The notes under the pieces were generated by a model that made no database searches, was not told the origin of the DNA, and was given only the letters and a program-made list of their open reading frames with translations. The position numbers and the translations under genes were made by a program. Source: Lysobacter auxotrophicus (GTDB lineage Bacteria > Pseudomonadota > Gammaproteobacteria > Xanthomonadales > Xanthomonadaceae). From it: a stretch of DNA of 64,000 nucleotides. Positions 26,314 through 37,048 of this stretch are shown piece after piece (position 1 is the first letter of the stretch; each line of letters starts with the position of its first letter). Location of the stretch: assembly GCF_027924565.1 (NCBI RefSeq), contig NZ_AP027041.1:3162001-3226000 (forward strand), in the 5' to 3' direction.

Positions 26314-26331
26314 AACGAGGCCGAAGCCGCC

Positions 26332-27825
26332 ATGGACATCAGCAAGGTCGACCGCTACGTCGGCGACAAATGGGACGACGAGATCGTTCCCCAGCTCGTC
26401 GAGTACATCCGCATTCCCAACAAGTCCCCGATGTTCGACGCCGACTGGGTCAAGCACGGCTACATGGACGACGCGGTCAAGCTGATGGAAACCTGGGCGA
26501 AGGCCCAGCCGATCCCGGGCATGAAGGTCGAGGTGGTGCGCCTGGAGGGCCGCACGCCGCTGATCTTCATCGACATCCCGGCGGCGAACGGCGGCAGCAA
26601 CGACGATTGCGTGCTGCTGTACGGCCACCTGGACAAGCAGCCGGAAATGACCGGCTGGGATCCGGAATTCGGTCCGTGGAATCCCGTGATCAAGGGCGAC
26701 CGCCTGTATGGCCGCGGCGGCGCCGACGACGGCTACGCGATCTTCGGCTCGCTCACCGCCGTGCTCGCGCTGCAGGAACAGCAGCTGCCGCATGCGCGCT
26801 GCGTGATCCTGATCGAAGCCTGCGAGGAATCGGGCAGCTACGACCTGCCGGCGTACGTCGACCACCTCGCCGATCGCATCGGCAAGCCGTCGCTCGTCGT
26901 GTGCCTGGACTCGGGTTGCGGCAACTACGAGCAGCTGTGGTGCACGACCTCGCTTCGCGGGCTCGCCGGCGGCAACTTCACGGTGAAGGTGCTGGAAGAA
27001 GGCGTGCACTCGGGCGATGCGTCCGGCATCGTGCCGTCGAGTTTCCGCCTGTTGCGCCAGTTGCTGTCGCGTCTTGAGGATGAGAACACCGGCAAGATCC
27101 GCGTGGACGGCCTGTTCGTCGACATCCCGGAAGAACGACTGGCGCAGGCGCGCGAAGCGGCGAAGGTGCTCGACACGGCGATCTTCGACAAGTTCCCGTT
27201 CCTCCCCGGCATGACGCCGATGGCCTCCGACCTCGCCGAGCTCGTGCTCAATCGCACGTGGCGCCCCGCGCTGTCGGTGACGGGCGTGGACGGCATGCCG
27301 GCGCTGGCATCGGCCGGCAACGTGCTGCGCCCGCACACGGCGGTGAAGCTGTCGCTGCGCCTGCCGCCGACGCTGGACGGCAAGAAGGCCGGCGAACTGC
27401 TGCGCGAGGTGCTGACCAAGGATCCGCCGAACGGCGCGAAGGTGACGCTGGATCTGGAGAAATCCTCGTCCGGCTGGAACGCCCCCGCGCAGTCGCCGTG
27501 GCTGACGCGCGCCATCGATTCGGCGAGCCGCGAGTTCTTCGGCAAGCCGGCGATGTACATGGGCGAAGGCGGCTCGATTCCGTTCATGGGCATGCTGGGC
27601 GAAAAGTTCCCCGGCGCGCAGTTCATGATCACCGGCGTGCTCGGCCCGCACAGCAACGCGCACGGTCCGAACGAGTTCCTGCACATCCCGATGGGCAAGC
27701 GCGTGACGGCGTGCGTGTCGCGCGTAATCGCCGAACACCATCACGCGAGCCAGCGCGGCGAAACGAGCGGCGCGTCGGTCGCTCCGGACAGCGGCGATCG
27801 CCACGGCGGCCACGGCTGCTGCTGA
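26332..27825 (+). CDS. M20-family metallopeptidase (dipeptidase)
   Basis: 497 residues. Zinc ligands of the M20 fold are in order: YGHLDKQPE, the bridging Asp in GRGGADDGYA, ACEESGS with the catalytic Glu pair, CLDSGCGN, and GPHSNAHGPNEF near the end. An M20 dimerisation domain lies between. The overall pattern (PNKSPMFDADW, GHLDKQPEMTGW) fits the group acting on dipeptides or peptides in the cytoplasm; no signal peptide is present. The last residues, GDRHGGHGCC, form a His/Cys tail that could bind metal. A rho-independent terminator follows. Confidence 0.9.
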   Translation: MDISKVDRYVGDKWDDEIVPQLVEYIRIPNKSPMFDADWVKHGYMDDAVKLMETWAKAQPIPGMKVEVVRLEGRTPLIFIDIPAANGGSNDDCVLLYGHLDKQPEMTGWDPEFGPWNPVIKGDRLYGRGGADDGYAIFGSLTAVLALQEQQLPHARCVILIEACEESGSYDLPAYVDHLADRIGKPSLVVCLDSGCGNYEQLWCTTSLRGLAGGNFTVKVLEEGVHSGDASGIVPSSFRLLRQLLSRLEDENTGKIRVDGLFVDIPEERLAQAREAAKVLDTAIFDKFPFLPGMTPMASDLAELVLNRTWRPALSVTGVDGMPALASAGNVLRPHTAVKLSLRLPPTLDGKKAGELLREVLTKDPPNGAKVTLDLEKSSSGWNAPAQSPWLTRAIDSASREFFGKPAMYMGEGGSIPFMGMLGEKFPGAQFMITGVLGPHSNAHGPNEFLHIPMGKRVTACVSRVIAEHHHASQRGETSGASVAPDSGDRHGGHGCC

Positions 27826-27848
27826 TCGCCCGCCTGGATGCGGAAACG

Positions 27849-27876
27849 AAAAACCCCGGCTTTCGCCGGGGTTTTT
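27849..27876. terminator. Bidirectional rho-independent terminator
   Basis: AAAAACCCCGGC / GCCGGGGTTTTT with a 4-nt loop between the convergent M20 and cysNC genes. A-run and T-run on opposite sides make it functional in both directions. Confidence 0.9.
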
Positions 27877-27895
27877 CATGCGCGCATGGAGCGCG

Positions 27896-29779
27896 TCATT
27901 GGGTGAGGAAATCGATCACGCGCTGCGCCAGCCGTTCCGCGTTGTCGGACACCGTATCGAGCGACAGCTCCGCCGCTTCGGGCTCTTCGTACGGCGAATC
28001 GATGCCGGTGAAGTTGCGCAGCTGGCCGGCGCGCGCCTTCGCGTAAAGGCCCTTCACGTCGCGCTTTTCCGCAACGGCGAGCGGCGTGTCGACGAAGACC
28101 TCGACGAACTCGCCCGGCGCGAACAACTCGCGCGCCATGCGCCGCTCCGCGCGGAACGGCGAGATGAAACTCACCAGCACGATCAGGCCCGCATCGCTCA
28201 TCAGCTTGGCGACTTCGGCGACGCGGCGGATATTCTCCACGCGATCCTCGTCGGTGAAGCCCAGGTCCTTGTTGAGGCCGTGGCGCACGTTGTCGCCGTC
28301 GAGGATGAAGGTGTGGTAGCCCAGCGCGTGCAGGCGCTTGTCCACGAGATTGGCGATGGTCGACTTGCCCGAGCCCGACAGGCCGGTGAACCACAGCACG
28401 CGCGGCTGCTGGCCCTTGATGCGCGCACGCGCGGCCTTGTCGACGTCCAGGTGTTGCCAGTGGATGTTGCCTGCGCGACGCAGCGCGAACTGCAGCGTGC
28501 CGGCCGCGACGGTCGCATTCGTCTGCCGGTCGATGAGGATGAAACCGCCGAGCGTGCGATTGTCCGCGTACGCCTCGAACGGAACCGGCTGGTCGAGATA
28601 CAGATTGCAGAAGCCGACTTCGTTGAGTTCCAGGTGCTTGGCGGCAAGCGGCTCCTGCGTGTTCACGTCGGTCTTGTGCTTGATCTCCGTGACGCTCGCG
28701 CTCACGGTGCGCGTGCCGATCTTCAGCCAGTACGGACGGCCCGGAAGCAGCGGCTGTTCGCCCATCCACAGCACGTGCGCGGCGAACTGGTCGGCCACCT
28801 GCGCCGGCCGGTGCGCATCGGCGATCACGTCGCCGCGGCTCACGTCCAGTTCGTCGCGCAAGGTCAGCGTGACCGCCTGCCCTTCGCGCGCGACCGCCAG
28901 GTCGCCATCGGCCGTGACGATGCGCGCAACGTGCGAGCGACGCCCCGACGGCAACGCGACGATCTCGTCGCCCGCGCGGATTTCGCCCGAAGCCACGGTG
29001 CCCGCGAAACCGCGGAAATCCTGGTTCGGGCGATTGACCCACTGCACCGGCAGGCGGAAGCCGATGTCCTGCGCATCGCGCGACACGTCCACGGTTTCCA
29101 GGTATTCGAGCACGCTCGGGCCGCCGTACCACGGCGTGCGCTCCGAACGCGCCATCAGGTTGTCGCCCTGCAGCGCGGACAACGGAATCGCCTGCACGTT
29201 CTCGATGCCCAGCGTCGATGCGAGTTCGCGATATCCGGTTTCGATCTCGTCGAACACCGCACGGTCGAAATCGACCAGGTCCATCTTGTTCACCGCCAGC
29301 AGCACGTGGCGGATGCCGAGCAGCGACACGATGTAGCTGTGCCGGCGCGTCTGCGGCAGCAGGCCCTTGCGCGCGTCGACCAGCACGACGGCGACGTCGG
29401 CCGTGGACGCGCCCGTCGCCATGTTGCGCGTGTACTGCTCGTGGCCCGGGCAGTCGGCCACGATGAACTTGCGTTTGTCGGTGCTGAAGAAACGGTACGC
29501 GACGTCGATGGTGATGCCCTGCTCGCGCTCGGCGGACAGCCCGTCGAGCAGCAGCGCGTAATCGATCGCCTCGCCCTGCGTACCGTGCCGGCGACTGTCG
29601 GACGCCAGCGCGGCGAGCTGGTCGTCGAACAGCGCGCGGCTTTCGAACAGCAGGCGTCCGATCAGCGTGCTCTTGCCGTCGTCGACGCTGCCGCAGGTGA
29701 TGAAGCGCAGCAATCCCTTGGTCTCGTGCTGGGCGAGGTAGGCGGCGATCGTCGCGCCCGCGTCGTGTGCGCGCGTCAT
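27896..29779 (-). CDS. cysN: Bifunctional sulfate adenylyltransferase GTPase subunit / APS kinase (CysN-CysC fusion)
   Basis: 627 residues. The CysN half (about 1-430) has GTPase motifs [21 protein letters not shown] and NKMD, followed by EF-Tu-like barrels. The CysC half starts near residue 440 with Walker [10 protein letters not shown] and the [10 protein letters not shown] motif. CysN with CysD makes APS from sulfate and ATP at the cost of GTP; CysC phosphorylates APS to PAPS. The start overlaps the cysD stop (TGATG), so the two are translationally coupled. Fused NC forms are common in Xanthomonadaceae and rhizobia (NodQ type). A terminator follows the gene. Confidence 0.97.
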   Translation of the reverse strand: MTRAHDAGATIAAYLAQHETKGLLRFITCGSVDDGKSTLIGRLLFESRALFDDQLAALASDSRRHGTQGEAIDYALLLDGLSAEREQGITIDVAYRFFSTDKRKFIVADCPGHEQYTRNMATGASTADVAVVLVDARKGLLPQTRRHSYIVSLLGIRHVLLAVNKMDLVDFDRAVFDEIETGYRELASTLGIENVQAIPLSALQGDNLMARSERTPWYGGPSVLEYLETVDVSRDAQDIGFRLPVQWVNRPNQDFRGFAGTVASGEIRAGDEIVALPSGRRSHVARIVTADGDLAVAREGQAVTLTLRDELDVSRGDVIADAHRPAQVADQFAAHVLWMGEQPLLPGRPYWLKIGTRTVSASVTEIKHKTDVNTQEPLAAKHLELNEVGFCNLYLDQPVPFEAYADNRTLGGFILIDRQTNATVAAGTLQFALRRAGNIHWQHLDVDKAARARIKGQQPRVLWFTGLSGSGKSTIANLVDKRLHALGYHTFILDGDNVRHGLNKDLGFTDEDRVENIRRVAEVAKLMSDAGLIVLVSFISPFRAERRMARELFAPGEFVEVFVDTPLAVAEKRDVKGLYAKARAGQLRNFTGIDSPYEEPEAAELSLDTVSDNAERLAQRVIDFLTQ

Positions 29780-30690
29780 CAGAAATACCCTTCCTGCTTC
29801 TTCTTTTCCATCGACGCCGACGGATCGTGGTCGATCACGCGCCCCTGTCGTTCGGAGGTGGTGGCCACGAGCATCTCGGCGATGATCTTCTCCAGCGTGT
29901 CGGCATCGGATTCGATCGCGCCGGTGAGCGGATAGCAGCCCAGCGTGCGGAAGCGCACCTGCCGGGTTTGCGGCGATTCGCCTTCGCGCAGCGGCAGGCG
30001 TTCGTCGTCGACCATGATCAGCGCGCCGTCGCGCTCGACCACCGCGCGTGGCGCGGCGAGGTACAGCGACGGCACTGGAATCTTCTCGCGGTAGATGTAC
30101 AGCCACACGTCGAGTTCGGTCCAGTTCGACAGGGGGAACACGCGCACCGATTCGCCTTTGTGGATGCGCGTGTTGTAGAGGTTCCACAACTCGGGACGCT
30201 GGTGCTTGGGATCCCAGCGGTGCTGCTCGCTGCGGAACGAGAAAATGCGCTCCTTCGCGCGCGATTTCTCTTCGTCGCGACGCGCGCCGCCGATGGCGGC
30301 ATCGAAGCCGAACTGGTCCAGCGCCTGCTTCAGCGCCTGCGTCTTCATCACATCGGTGTGCACGGTGGCGCCGTGCGTGATCGGCCCGATGCCCTGTGCG
30401 AGGCCGTCGGGATTGGTGTGCACGTGCAGCTGCACGCCGGTTTCCTTCGCACGCTGGTCGCGGAAGGCGATCATCTCGCGGAACTTCCAGCCGGTATCGA
30501 CGTGCAGCAGCGGAATCGGCGGACGCGCCGGCGCGAATGCCTTCAGCAGCAGGTGCAGCAGCACCGAGCTGTCCTTGCCGATGGAATACAGCATCACCGG
30601 ATGGCGGAACTCGGCCGCGACCTCGCGCAGGATGTGGATGCTTTCCGCTTCGAGGCGGTCGAGATGGCTCAGGTCCAGGGGCAGCGTCAT
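29779..30690 (-). CDS. cysD: Sulfate adenylyltransferase subunit 2 CysD
   Basis: 303 residues, matching E. coli CysD in length. Start 30690 gives [20 protein letters not shown], aligning with the known N-terminus; upstream ATGs at 30720 and 30756 would add non-conserved residues. The PP-loop ATP-pyrophosphatase motif is [12 protein letters not shown], and the C-terminus [20 protein letters not shown] is diagnostic. It catalyses ATP + sulfate to APS with CysN in the cytoplasm. It is transcribed divergently from cysJ over a 187-nt region that should hold CysB-controlled promoters. Confidence 0.97.
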   Translation of the reverse strand: MTLPLDLSHLDRLEAESIHILREVAAEFRHPVMLYSIGKDSSVLLHLLLKAFAPARPPIPLLHVDTGWKFREMIAFRDQRAKETGVQLHVHTNPDGLAQGIGPITHGATVHTDVMKTQALKQALDQFGFDAAIGGARRDEEKSRAKERIFSFRSEQHRWDPKHQRPELWNLYNTRIHKGESVRVFPLSNWTELDVWLYIYREKIPVPSLYLAAPRAVVERDGALIMVDDERLPLREGESPQTRQVRFRTLGCYPLTGAIESDADTLEKIIAEMLVATTSERQGRVIDHDPSASMEKKKQEGYF

Positions 30691-30877
30691 CGGATCGTGA
30701 TCTTGCGTAATGGCCGGCATGGCGGGTCGCCGAAGCGCGCGGCTAGTTGACCACATTGTAGGAACGGCAGTGCTTCTGGCCGGAAATAAGCCACCGGCAT
30801 GAGCGCATAACCCCTCATCCTTTCTGATGGCCCTCGCGCCGGCCTAGCCTGCAACGGTCCCCTTCGTCCCGTTGCCC
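30691..30877. promoter_or_regulatory. Divergent cysD/cysJ promoter region
   Basis: 187 nt between divergent cys transcripts. The minus strand offers TACAAT (30757-30762) as a -10 box for cysD with a poor -35, as expected for activator-dependent promoters. AT-rich patches AAATAAG (30785-30791) and CATAACCC sit nearby and could be CysB half-sites. I cannot define an operator. Confidence 0.35.
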
Positions 30878-32695
30878 ATGTCGGCCACCTTGCCCAACGT
30901 TCCCGCCGCGCTTGCCGCGCCCCTCACGCAGGACCGGCTCGCTGCACTGGCGCGCGTGACCGACGGCCTGGATACCAACGGGCTGTGGTGGCTTTCCGGT
31001 TATGCCGCGGGCCTCGCATCGCGCGGCGCCGCCGGCGTGCAAACGGTTACAGCGCCCGTGGCCGATGGCGCGCCCGCCGGCCGGCTCACGATCGTCTACG
31101 GCAGCCAGACCGGCAATGCGAAGCGGCTGGCCGAACAACTCGCGCGCCAGAGCGAAGCCGCCGGCCTTCCGGTTCGCCTGCTCCGCGCCGACGCCTACCC
31201 CACCCGCGAGTTGAAGGACGAGCGCACGCTGTACCTGGTGATCAGCACGCAAGGCGACGGCGATCCACCGGACGATGCGCGTGCGCTGGTCGACTTCATC
31301 GCCGGCAAGCGGGCGCCCGAACTCAAGCAGCTGCGCTATGCCGTGCTCGGGCTCGGCGATTCGAGCTATCCGCAGTTCTGCGCGATCGGCAACAAGCTCG
31401 ATGCACGTCTGGCTGAACTGGGCGCGACGCGGCTGCTTCCGCGCGCCGACGCGGACCTGGACCTGGAAACCGTCGCCGAGCCGTGGGTCGCGCAGGCGCT
31501 TGCGAAGGCGAAAGACGCACTGAAGCCGACGACCCCATTGGCGACCGTCACGCCGCTGCGCCCGCTGGCGGCCGCTCCGGCGCACGGGCGCGATGCGCCC
31601 TTCGCCGCCGAACTGCTCGCCAACCAGCGCATCACCGCGCGCGGCAGCACGAAGGACGTGCGCCACATCGAGCTGTCGCTCGAAGGTTCCGGCCTGCATT
31701 ACGAGCCCGGCGACGCGCTCGGCCTGTGGCCGGTAAACCCGCCGGCGCTGGTCGAGGCGATCCTGCGCACGAGCGAGCTCGACGGCGATGCCGTCGTCGA
31801 ACACGGCGGCCAGCGGCTGCCGCTGCGCCAGTGGCTTGGCGAGAAGCGCGAGCTCACGAAACTCGCGCGACCGTTCGTCGCGAGCCACGCCGCGCAGTCG
31901 CGCAGCGACGAACTGAACCGCCTGCTCGCACCAGACCAGCAGGCCGCGTTGACGACGCTGTTGAACGAAGCGCAGGTGCTCGATCTGCTGCGCCGTCACC
32001 CGGCAGCGTGGAGCCCGGAGGAACTCGTCGCCGCGCTGCGCCCGCTCACGCCGCGCCTGTATTCGATCGCGTCCAGCCAGAAGCACGTTGGCGATGAAGT
32101 GCACCTCACCGTCGCGCACGTCGAGTACGACGATGGCGACGGCCTGCGCTGGGGCGCGGCATCGAACCACTTCGCACGCAGCGACGAAGGTACGCGACTG
32201 CCCGTGTTCATCGAACACAACGAGCGCTTCCGCCTGCCGGCCGATGCCTCGCGCGACGTGATCATGATCGGGCCCGGCACCGGCGTCGCGCCGTTCCGCG
32301 CGTTCGTGCAGGAGCGCGCGGCGGTCGGCGCGGGCGGCCGCAACTGGCTGTTCTTCGGCAACCCGCATTTCCGCAGCGATTTCCTCTACCAGGTGGAATG
32401 GCAGCAGGCGTTGAAGGACGGCACGCTGCATCGCTTCGACCTCGCCTTCTCGCGCGACCAGTCGCACAAGGTCTACGTGCAGGACCGCCTCGTCGAACGC
32501 GGTCGCGAGCTGTTCGAGTGGCTCGAAGGCGGCGCGCATCTGTACGTCTGCGGCGACGCGACGCGCATGGCGAAGGACGTGCATGCGGCGCTGTTGTCGG
32601 TGATCGCCCGGCACGGCGGCAGGTCGGCCGAAGACGCCGAAGACTACCTCAACACCCTGCAGCAGCAGGGACGCTACGCCCGGGACGTGTATTGA
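30878..32695 (+). CDS. cysJ: Sulfite reductase NADPH flavoprotein alpha subunit CysJ
   Basis: 605 residues from ATG 30878 (an in-frame TTG two codons upstream is less likely). The flavodoxin domain has [29 protein letters not shown] and [11 protein letters not shown]. The FAD domain has RLYSIASS and the NADPH domain [11 protein letters not shown]; the end GRYARDVY is typical. It transfers electrons from NADPH via FAD and FMN to CysI. The stop overlaps the cysI start (TGATG), opening a tight cysJIH operon. Confidence 0.97.
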   Translation: MSATLPNVPAALAAPLTQDRLAALARVTDGLDTNGLWWLSGYAAGLASRGAAGVQTVTAPVADGAPAGRLTIVYGSQTGNAKRLAEQLARQSEAAGLPVRLLRADAYPTRELKDERTLYLVISTQGDGDPPDDARALVDFIAGKRAPELKQLRYAVLGLGDSSYPQFCAIGNKLDARLAELGATRLLPRADADLDLETVAEPWVAQALAKAKDALKPTTPLATVTPLRPLAAAPAHGRDAPFAAELLANQRITARGSTKDVRHIELSLEGSGLHYEPGDALGLWPVNPPALVEAILRTSELDGDAVVEHGGQRLPLRQWLGEKRELTKLARPFVASHAAQSRSDELNRLLAPDQQAALTTLLNEAQVLDLLRRHPAAWSPEELVAALRPLTPRLYSIASSQKHVGDEVHLTVAHVEYDDGDGLRWGAASNHFARSDEGTRLPVFIEHNERFRLPADASRDVIMIGPGTGVAPFRAFVQERAAVGAGGRNWLFFGNPHFRSDFLYQVEWQQALKDGTLHRFDLAFSRDQSHKVYVQDRLVERGRELFEWLEGGAHLYVCGDATRMAKDVHAALLSVIARHGGRSAEDAEDYLNTLQQQGRYARDVY

Positions 32696-34425
32696 TGAGC
32701 AGCCATTCCGTCGAGGACATCAAGCAGCAGAGCGCGCGCCTTCGCGGCACGCTGCTGGAGTCGCTCGCCAACCCCGTCACCGGCGCGCTGAACGAGGACG
32801 ACCAGACGCTGATCAAGTACCACGGCAGCTACCAGCAGGACGATCGCGACATCCGCGAGGAACGTCGGCTGGCGAAGCTGGAGCCGGCGTACGCGTTCAT
32901 GATCCGCACGCGCACGCCCGGCGGCGTCGTGTCGCCGACGCAATGGCTCAAGCTGGATGGCGTCGCGACGACCTACGCCGAGCGCGGATTGCGCATCACC
33001 ACCCGCCAGGCGTTCCAGTTCCACGGCGTGATCAAGACCGAACTGAAGCCGACGATGCAGGCGATCAACGCCGCGCTGATCGACACGCTCGCGGCCTGCG
33101 GCGACGTCAACCGCAACGTCGCCGTGGCGGCCAATCCCCTGCAGTCGCAGGCCCATGCGCTGGTGCATGCGCACGCGGCGGCACTGTCGGAATTCCTGCT
33201 GCCCAACACGCGCGCGTACTACGAGATCTGGCTCGACGAGGAACGCGTCGCCGGCAGCGGCAGCGAGGACGAGCCGGTCTACGGCGCGACCTACCTGCCG
33301 CGCAAGTTCAAGATCGGCTTCGCGATCCCGCCGTACAACGACGTGGACGTGTTCGCGCAGGATCTCGGGTTCATCGCCATCGTCGATGCGGACGGCCAGC
33401 TGCTCGGCTACAACGTCAGCGTCGGCGGCGGCATGGGCGCCACGCACGGCGACCCGGAAACCTATCCGCGCCTGGGCGACGTGATCGGCTTCGTCGCGCC
33501 GGAGCAGCTCACGCAGGTGGCCGTCGCCGTCATCGCGGCGCAGCGCGATTTCGGCAACCGCGTGCTGCGCAAGCGCGCGCGGCTGAAGTACACCATCGAC
33601 GACCGCGGCCTTGACTGGTTCAAGGGCGAAGTCGAACGGCGCGCGGGTTTTGCCCTCTCCGATGCGCGACCGTTCGATTTCGTCCACAACGGCGACCGCT
33701 TCGGCTGGGTCGAAGGCGCGGACGGTCGCGCGCACCTGACGTTGCGCATCGTGGCCGGGCGCATCTGGGATCGCGACGGGCTGTCGCACCTCACCGGTCT
33801 GCGCGAGATCGCGCGCGTCCTCGATGCGGAGGCACCGGACGCGCAGTTCCGCCTCACGCCCAACCAGAACCTGGTAATTGCCGGCGTTCCCTCCGCATTG
33901 CGCGATCGCGTCGACGCGCTCACCGCGCATTACGGCCTGGATACGCATGCGCGCGCAACGCCGCTGGCCAAGAACGCGCTGGCCTGCGTCGCCCTGCCGA
34001 CCTGCGGCCTCGCGATGGCCGAAGCCGAACGCTACCTGCCCGAGTTCACCGGCAAAGTGCAGGCACTGCTCGACGCGCAGGGCCTGCGCGATGCGCCGAT
34101 CCACCTGCGCCTCAGCGGTTGCCCGAACGGTTGCTCGCGGCCGTACCTGGGCGAGATCGCGCTCGTCGGCAAGGCGCCAGGCCGTTACAACCTGATGCTC
34201 GGCGCCGACCACCGCGGCCAGCGACTGAACACGCTGTATCGCGAGAACGTCGTCGAAACGCAGATCCTCGAAGCGCTCGACCCGTTGTTCGCGCGCTACG
34301 CGAGCGAACGTCTCGACCAGGAAGGCTTCGGCGATTTCCTCGTCCGCGCCGGCATCGTCGCTCCGCCCCGTCCCACCATCGCACTGCACCTGCACGACAC
34401 CGCGCTGACCGAGAACGCCGCATGA
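32695..34425 (+). CDS. cysI: Sulfite reductase hemoprotein beta subunit CysI
   Basis: 576 residues. The siroheme/[4Fe-4S] binding site is shown by two cysteine pairs, C-x5-C ([14 protein letters not shown]) and C-x3-C ([15 protein letters not shown]). The nitrite/sulfite reductase ferredoxin-like repeats and [15 protein letters not shown] are also clear. It reduces sulfite to sulfide with six electrons from CysJ. It needs siroheme made by the nearby cysG product. It overlaps cysJ and cysH by 1 and 4 nt. Confidence 0.97.
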   Translation: MSSHSVEDIKQQSARLRGTLLESLANPVTGALNEDDQTLIKYHGSYQQDDRDIREERRLAKLEPAYAFMIRTRTPGGVVSPTQWLKLDGVATTYAERGLRITTRQAFQFHGVIKTELKPTMQAINAALIDTLAACGDVNRNVAVAANPLQSQAHALVHAHAAALSEFLLPNTRAYYEIWLDEERVAGSGSEDEPVYGATYLPRKFKIGFAIPPYNDVDVFAQDLGFIAIVDADGQLLGYNVSVGGGMGATHGDPETYPRLGDVIGFVAPEQLTQVAVAVIAAQRDFGNRVLRKRARLKYTIDDRGLDWFKGEVERRAGFALSDARPFDFVHNGDRFGWVEGADGRAHLTLRIVAGRIWDRDGLSHLTGLREIARVLDAEAPDAQFRLTPNQNLVIAGVPSALRDRVDALTAHYGLDTHARATPLAKNALACVALPTCGLAMAEAERYLPEFTGKVQALLDAQGLRDAPIHLRLSGCPNGCSRPYLGEIALVGKAPGRYNLMLGADHRGQRLNTLYRENVVETQILEALDPLFARYASERLDQEGFGDFLVRAGIVAPPRPTIALHLHDTALTENAA

Positions 34426-35156
34426 GCCCGCCCGATCCCATCACCGCCGCCGAATCGCCCCGCGCATTGGCCGAGCTCAATGCGTGGCTGGGCGGACTGA
34501 GCGCGTCCGAACGCATCGCCTGGGCGCTGGAACACACGGCCGGCGAGCATGCGCTTTCGTCGAGTTTCGGCGCGCAGGCCGCAGTGTCGCTGCATCTGGC
34601 GACGCAGCAGCGCGCGGATCTGCCTGTGATCCTGATCGACACCGGCTACCTGTTCCCCGAAACGTATCGCTTCATCGACCAGCTCACCGACCGCCTCGGC
34701 CTCAACCTCAAGGTGTATCGCCCGCAGATCGGTATCGCCTGGATGGAAGCTCGCCTGGGCAAGCTGTGGGAAAGCGGCGTGGAAGGCATCGAGCGCTACA
34801 ACCGCATGCGCAAGGTCGAACCGATGCAGCGCGCGTTGAACGACCTCGGCGTGCGCACGTGGATCGCCGGCCTTCGCCGCAGCCAGTCGCGCAGCCGCGC
34901 GGCGATCGATTTCCTGCAACTGCGCGACGGCCGCTGGAAGCTGCACCCGATCGCCGACTGGAGCGATCGCGATGTATGGCAGTACCTGCAGCAGCACGAC
35001 CTGCCCTACCACCCGTTGTGGCACCAGGGCTACGTGTCGATCGGCGACGTGCACACCACGCGTCCGCTGGAGCCGGGGATGAACGAGGAGGAGACGCGCT
35101 TCTTCGGCCTAAAGCGCGAGTGCGGCCTGCATTTCGACGAACCCAACGCCGCCTGA
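34422..35156 (+). CDS. cysH: Phosphoadenylyl-sulfate reductase CysH
   Basis: 244 residues. PP-loop [24 protein letters not shown], and the catalytic ECGLH near the C-terminus (KRECGLHF). It lacks the extra CC pairs of APS reductases with a 4Fe-4S cluster, so it is of the PAPS-specific type, consistent with a CysC kinase being present. It makes sulfite and PAP using thioredoxin. The ATGA overlap with cysI shows operon membership. Confidence 0.96.
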   Translation: MSPPDPITAAESPRALAELNAWLGGLSASERIAWALEHTAGEHALSSSFGAQAAVSLHLATQQRADLPVILIDTGYLFPETYRFIDQLTDRLGLNLKVYRPQIGIAWMEARLGKLWESGVEGIERYNRMRKVEPMQRALNDLGVRTWIAGLRRSQSRSRAAIDFLQLRDGRWKLHPIADWSDRDVWQYLQQHDLPYHPLWHQGYVSIGDVHTTRPLEPGMNEEETRFFGLKRECGLHFDEPNAA

Positions 35157-35242
35157 CCGGCCGCACGCCGCCGGTCGCGCGCAGGGCTTCCGCCCGGGAT
35201 TTCCGACCGGTTTCCGACGCATGCGCCTCCACCATCGGGCGG

Positions 35243-35605
35243 ATGCGATACGACGCGTTCGACTTCCTGCGCTCCGTGGCGACGACCGTGCTGCTGGCCT
35301 GGTCGGTGTTCGCGGTCATGCGCTGGCAGCGGCCGTTGATCGCGCGCGGACACGGCTGGCTCTGGGTTGCGCTGGCCGGCCTGCTCTCCACCGCGCAGTG
35401 GGCGGTGAACGTGTCGATGCGCAATCCGATCAGCTGCCCGATCGTGGTCTCGCTGCTCGTGCTGGTCTCGATGATCGGGCTGGCACCGGACGACACGGTG
35501 CTGTCATCGACCGCGACCGCGCAATCGCTGTGGTTCCGGCGTGGCGCGGTGTCGGCCCTGGTCGGCACGCTCGGCGGCATGGCCGCCTGGATACTGCTGC
35601 TGTAG
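35243..35605 (+). CDS. Small hypothetical membrane protein
   Basis: 120 residues from ATG 35243, 86 nt after cysH. It has hydrophobic segments at about 10-27 (SVATTVLLAWSVFAVM), 38-56 (HGWLWVALAGLLSTAQWAV), 62-81 (ISCPIVVSLLVLVSMIGL) and 103-120 (SALVGTLGGMAAWILLL). No family is recognised and no good Shine-Dalgarno sequence is visible, so it is only moderately supported as a gene; base composition by codon position looks coding. The stop directly abuts a degenerate family A repeat. Confidence 0.5.
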   Translation: MRYDAFDFLRSVATTVLLAWSVFAVMRWQRPLIARGHGWLWVALAGLLSTAQWAVNVSMRNPISCPIVVSLLVLVSMIGLAPDDTVLSSTATAQSLWFRRGAVSALVGTLGGMAAWILLL

Positions 35606-35642
35606 GTGACCCGGGTACGCTTCGCTTACACGGGGTTTAAAA
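35606..35642. repeat. Degenerate half of family A palindromic repeat
   Basis: CCCGGGTACGCTTCGCTTAC followed by ACGGGGTTTAAA matches one arm of the repeats at 9468, 16668 and 41745 with several substitutions. The partner arm is missing. Confidence 0.6.
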
Positions 35643-35647
35643 CCGGC

Positions 35648-36028
35648 TCACGTATGGATCAGCCGGCCGCCGCCGAACGACCAGTTCTCCCACGTGGTCT
35701 CCTTGAAGGCGACCATCACGTGCTCGGGATCGAGCCCCGCCTGCGTCAGGCGATCCATCAGTTCGGCCAGCAGTTTCTTCTTCACCTTAACGCTGCGGCC
35801 GACCGACCACAGGATCTCGATCAGCACGAAGTCGTCGGTGCGCGGCGAGGCGAGATCCGGATACGCCGGATCGAAACGGAAATCGTCGGCGTCCAGTTCG
35901 AACACACGCTGGAACAGATCGGCCTGCGGCACGCCGCTCGATACGAGGCTCGCGTGAACCGCGTCGAGCACGGACGCCTTGAATCCGGCGGTTTTCGGCT
36001 TGCGCACGGTGAGGGTGACGAGCGGCAC
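35648..36028 (-). CDS. Tautomerase-superfamily protein
   Basis: 126 residues. The start Met is followed directly by Pro (MPLVTLTVRKPKTAGFKASV), the catalytic Pro1 of tautomerases after Met removal. The size and the pattern HVMVAFKETTWENWSFGGGRLIHT match the malonate-semialdehyde-decarboxylase-like group of tautomerase relatives. The substrate is unknown. It lies 36 nt downstream of cysB on the same strand and could be cotranscribed with it. Confidence 0.82.
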   Translation of the reverse strand: MPLVTLTVRKPKTAGFKASVLDAVHASLVSSGVPQADLFQRVFELDADDFRFDPAYPDLASPRTDDFVLIEILWSVGRSVKVKKKLLAELMDRLTQAGLDPEHVMVAFKETTWENWSFGGGRLIHT

Positions 36029-36064
36029 GACGGCTCTCCTCTTCGATGACGATGGCTTGCGTGG

Positions 36065-37048
36065 TCAGGTGGTGATCGGCTGGCTCAGTTCGCGCCACGA
36101 CGGCGCCTGCGGCCACTGCGGTTCCAGGTTGCCTTCGAGCACGCGACGCAGGTCGCGGCGATCCAGCTGCGGCGCGATGCCGTGCAACAGTGCGAGCGCG
36201 TATTCGCGCAGCACGCGGGCGCGCGGGATCACCGCCCAGGTCACGCATTCGGGCAGCGCATCGGGCGCGGGCAACGCGACCAGATCCTCGTCGCGCGCGC
36301 CGACCGCCATTTCCGCCAGAACGCCCACGCCCAGGCCGGCGCGCACGTAGGTCTTGATGAGGTCCGCGTCGCGCGCGGTCATCGCCAGCTGCGGCTCCAG
36401 GCCGGCGTCGACGAAGGTGCGGCGCAGCGAGGACTCGGCGCGCGTGGATGATTCGTAGCTCACCAGCGGATGCGCGGCGAGTTCGGCCAGCGTCGGCGCG
36501 CGCTTGAGCTTCGCGAGCGGATGCGTGCGCGGGATAAGCACCAGTCGCCGCCAGCGATACAGCGGGACCGCGACGCCGCCTTCGGGCTCCGCGCCCGCGG
36601 TGCTGATGACCGCGAGGTCCGCTTCGCCGCGGGCGAGTTGCTCCAGCACTTCGTCGCCCGCGACCGCCTGCAGGTGCATGCTCACCTGCGGGAACTCGCG
36701 CTTCACCGCGGCGATGGCTTCGGGCAGCACGAAACGCGCCTGTGTGTGCGTCGTCGCGAGCACCAGCTGACCGCTGTGCTGGCCGCGCTCGTTGGCAGCG
36801 TAGGCGCGGATGTTGCCGGCTTCTTCCAGGATGCGGCGCGCATGCATCAGCACGCGTTCGCCGGCCGGCGCGACCGCTTCCAGGCTGCGGCCCTTCCGCG
36901 TGAACAACTGGAATCCCAGTTCGTCCTCCAGCTGCTTGAGCTGCTTGGACAAACCGGGCTGCGTGGCGTGCACGCGTTCGGCGGCCAGCGTGATGTTGAG
37001 GCCGGAGTCGGCGATGGCGACGAGGTAGCGGAGCTGGGTGAGGGTCAT
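36065..37048 (-). CDS. cysB: CysB-like LysR-type regulator of sulfur assimilation
   Basis: 327 residues, the length of E. coli CysB. The N-terminal helix-turn-helix reads MTLTQLRYLVAIADSGLNIT and then AAERVHATQPGLSKQLKQLE. The effector domain begins ATTHTQARFVLPEAI, the CysB hallmark around the sulfate/acetylserine site. It should activate cysDNC and cysJIH when N-acetylserine accumulates and sulfide is low. It is divergent from cysG. Location inside a cys island supports the name, although Cbl-like paralogues cannot be fully excluded. Confidence 0.88.
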   Translation of the reverse strand: MTLTQLRYLVAIADSGLNITLAAERVHATQPGLSKQLKQLEDELGFQLFTRKGRSLEAVAPAGERVLMHARRILEEAGNIRAYAANERGQHSGQLVLATTHTQARFVLPEAIAAVKREFPQVSMHLQAVAGDEVLEQLARGEADLAVISTAGAEPEGGVAVPLYRWRRLVLIPRTHPLAKLKRAPTLAELAAHPLVSYESSTRAESSLRRTFVDAGLEPQLAMTARDADLIKTYVRAGLGVGVLAEMAVGARDEDLVALPAPDALPECVTWAVIPRARVLREYALALLHGIAPQLDRRDLRRVLEGNLEPQWPQAPSWRELSQPITT

